DNA of 7,057 bases from Chitinophaga pinensis (GTDB lineage Bacteria; Bacteroidota; Bacteroidia; Flavobacteriales_D; Crocinitomicaceae): the NCBI GenBank assembly GCA_945870115.1, contig CAMBRH010000184.1, positions 1 through 7,057 on the forward strand. Reading direction: 5' to 3'. The stretch's first letter is position 1, and each line of letters begins with the position of its first letter. Below are positions 5,937 to 7,057 of this stretch, piece by piece. The translations under genes were made by a program, and so were the position numbers. The notes beneath the pieces are model-generated. The model saw nothing but the letters and a program-made list of their open reading frames with translations, searched no databases and was not told the origin of the DNA.

Positions 5937-6788
5937 CTAATTTACTATTTCGTTTCTTAATTTATTAATTTCTGCTTTCAAATTATCAAAAGTAACTTGA
6001 TTTAACGTGCAAGAATCTCCACCTGAAAGAGAAATTTTACCATTTGTTTTTGATACTTTCGTTTCAGCAGTCTTACAATCCATTGTTTGGTACAAGTCTA
6101 AAATCGTGCCTAATTTATCAACATACGATTTCACATCTGCATTGTCTTGATAATCAATCATAAATCCAATTAAATTTTCAATTACCAATTTTTGGTCAAC
6201 AATTATTTTATCTATTTGTGGACTTTTACCAAAACCTTTCGAAGTACCGATAATCAAATTCATTGATTCAATCCAGCCTCCAGCTAACATTAAAGAAAGT
6301 TCATTTCCCTTTTCAATATCAATTAATTTCTGGAAAGATTTTGAGTAAGTTTGATCTGATAATTTAAATAATGAATCAGGATTTCCTGTCCAATTCTTTG
6401 CCAAATCACCTAATTCTTTCGTGAAAACATCTGTTACACCTAAGTCGTTACTTAATTTTTCTAATGAAGAAAAGTAATTTAAATACTTTGAAGTTTCTTT
6501 GTATGCGGTTAGATATGCAATATCTGCAGTGTAAACACCAAAATTTAATGCTTTTAAGCTTGAACCTTCATATTTTTTGCTAGGATCATTAACCAATTTA
6601 ATATCTTTTATTCCATCCAAAGAAGAAATAATATCAAATTGTTCCGCTGGAGAAGGAATATTGTAGATGATTCCAGGATTTTCAATTTTTTCTTCCAATA
6701 CAACTTCTTTTTTTTCTGCATCAGTTTCACCTGAACAAGCCATCCAAAGAGGAACGGAGGTCAATAAAATAATAAAAGATTTATTCAT
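5937..6788 (-). CDS. Lipoprotein of unknown function, 283 aa
   Basis: I do not recognise a characterised family. Residues 1-17 are a lipoprotein signal peptide ending in Met-Ala-Cys with C18 as the lipid anchor, followed by SGETDAEKKE, an acidic, charged linker suggesting outer-membrane location. From about residue 45 the chain looks mostly alpha-helical, with amphipathic stretches around 83-118, 120-158, 162-181, 190-235 and 263-282. SLKALNFGVYTADIAYL (77-93) and LMLAGGWIESMNLIIG (166-181) are the most distinctive segments and may be useful as family signatures. C238 and C260 flank a Lys/Gly/Ser-rich loop and could form a disulfide. The stop codon TAG is separated by one base from the ATG of the 159-aa secreted protein, so they form an operon. 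The upstream gap of 61 bases contains TATATTTA (minus strand), one base off the -7 consensus. The start is supported by the signal peptide. Confidence 0.87.
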   Translation of the reverse strand: MNKSFIILLTSVPLWMACSGETDAEKKEVVLEEKIENPGIIYNIPSPAEQFDIISSLDGIKDIKLVNDPSKKYEGSSLKALNFGVYTADIAYLTAYKETSKYLNYFSSLEKLSNDLGVTDVFTKELGDLAKNWTGNPDSLFKLSDQTYSKSFQKLIDIEKGNELSLMLAGGWIESMNLIIGTSKGFGKSPQIDKIIVDQKLVIENLIGFMIDYQDNADVKSYVDKLGTILDLYQTMDCKTAETKVSKTNGKISLSGGDSCTLNQVTFDNLKAEINKLRNEIVN

Positions 6789-6849
6789 AGTAAATTTAAT
6801 TTTAAAACTTTAAATATAATTTTGCACGAAATTAATAAAAATTATCGTT

Positions 6850-7057
6850 TTATTTTAAGATGTTAATAATTTCATCTACAATTCGTTTTTCGAGTCCCTT
6901 TGACACGGGAAAAAGAGGCAATCTCATTTTATCCGTCATGATGTTTCTCGCTGATAATCCGACTTTCACTCCTCCTGGGTTTCCTTCTTCAAAGAAATAA
7001 CGAGTTATTAACAATAATTCATAATGAATTGTTCGTGCAGTTTTAAAATCATTTTCC
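6850..7057 (-). CDS. dapA: 4-hydroxy-tetrahydrodipicolinate synthase, C-terminal part (cut by window edge)
   Basis: The minus strand from the right edge is open for 68 codons to a TAA at 6850-6852. The segment FFEEGNPGGVKVGLS, then MRLPLFPVS, matches the C-terminal region of DapA, in which F..GNP.G.K..L and LRLPL.P.S are conserved. DapA condenses pyruvate with aspartate semialdehyde in the cytoplasm, the first committed step to diaminopimelate and lysine, feeding peptidoglycan synthesis. The catalytic lysine and tyrosine lie in the part of the gene outside the window, so only family membership can be judged. The end of the protein, EIINILK, has normal family length after the LPL motif, so the 3' end appears intact. 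The lipoprotein gene starts 61 nt downstream, with no obvious terminator between them. Confidence 0.88.
   Translation of the reverse strand, partial: ENDFKTARTIHYELLLITRYFFEEGNPGGVKVGLSARNIMTDKMRLPLFPVSKGLEKRIVDEIINILK

Noticed and set aside
1..7057. Mobile elements, CRISPR arrays, tRNA or rRNA genes
   Set aside because: No transposase or integrase, direct-repeat array, tRNA-like cloverleaf or rRNA stretch was seen; the gaps between genes are all short.

Overview
The window is AT-rich and every supportable gene lies on the minus strand. Start codons lack a Shine-Dalgarno sequence and are preceded by A/T-rich leaders. Several proteins carry lipoprotein signals with acidic residues after the lipid-bearing cysteine. 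Two upstream regions contain a match to the Bacteroidetes -7 element TAnnTTTG. Together with the gene content (GldI-like FKBP lipoprotein, NrnA-type DHH protein, secreted M23/LysM protein), this points to a chromosomal segment of a Bacteroidota member, most likely order Flavobacteriales. I cannot place the genus.

Reading in the direction of transcription (high to low coordinates): the right edge holds the 3' end of dapA (lysine/diaminopimelate synthesis). Next is a tight two-gene unit of unknown function, a 283-aa lipoprotein and a 159-aa secreted protein one base apart. It ends in a hairpin that also sits just 15 nt before the next start codon. Then comes an NrnA-like DHH phosphoesterase whose stop codon abuts the start of a GldI-like FKBP lipoprotein. 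A second lipoprotein with two FKBP-like domains follows 17 nt later. Then come a secreted M23 endopeptidase with a C-terminal LysM domain, a divergent patatin-like protein, a cytoplasmic cyclophilin followed by a good intrinsic terminator, and at the left edge the 5' part of a secreted purple-acid-phosphatase-like metallophosphoesterase.

Most of the window is housekeeping or cell-envelope biology: protein folding on the outer surface (two FKBP lipoproteins) and in the cytoplasm (cyclophilin), cell-wall cleavage (M23), nanoRNA/pAp turnover (DHH protein) and precursor supply (dapA). Nothing here is clearly a new defence or mobile system.

The points most worth a second look are: the patatin, in which all three glycines of the nucleophile elbow are serine and the elbow is encoded by a hexanucleotide repeat; the uncharacterised lipoprotein/secreted pair; the degenerate FKBP active sites; and three hairpins placed 15-25 nt before start codons. 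No stretch longer than 300 bases lacks a gene; intergenic gaps are all under about 90 bases.
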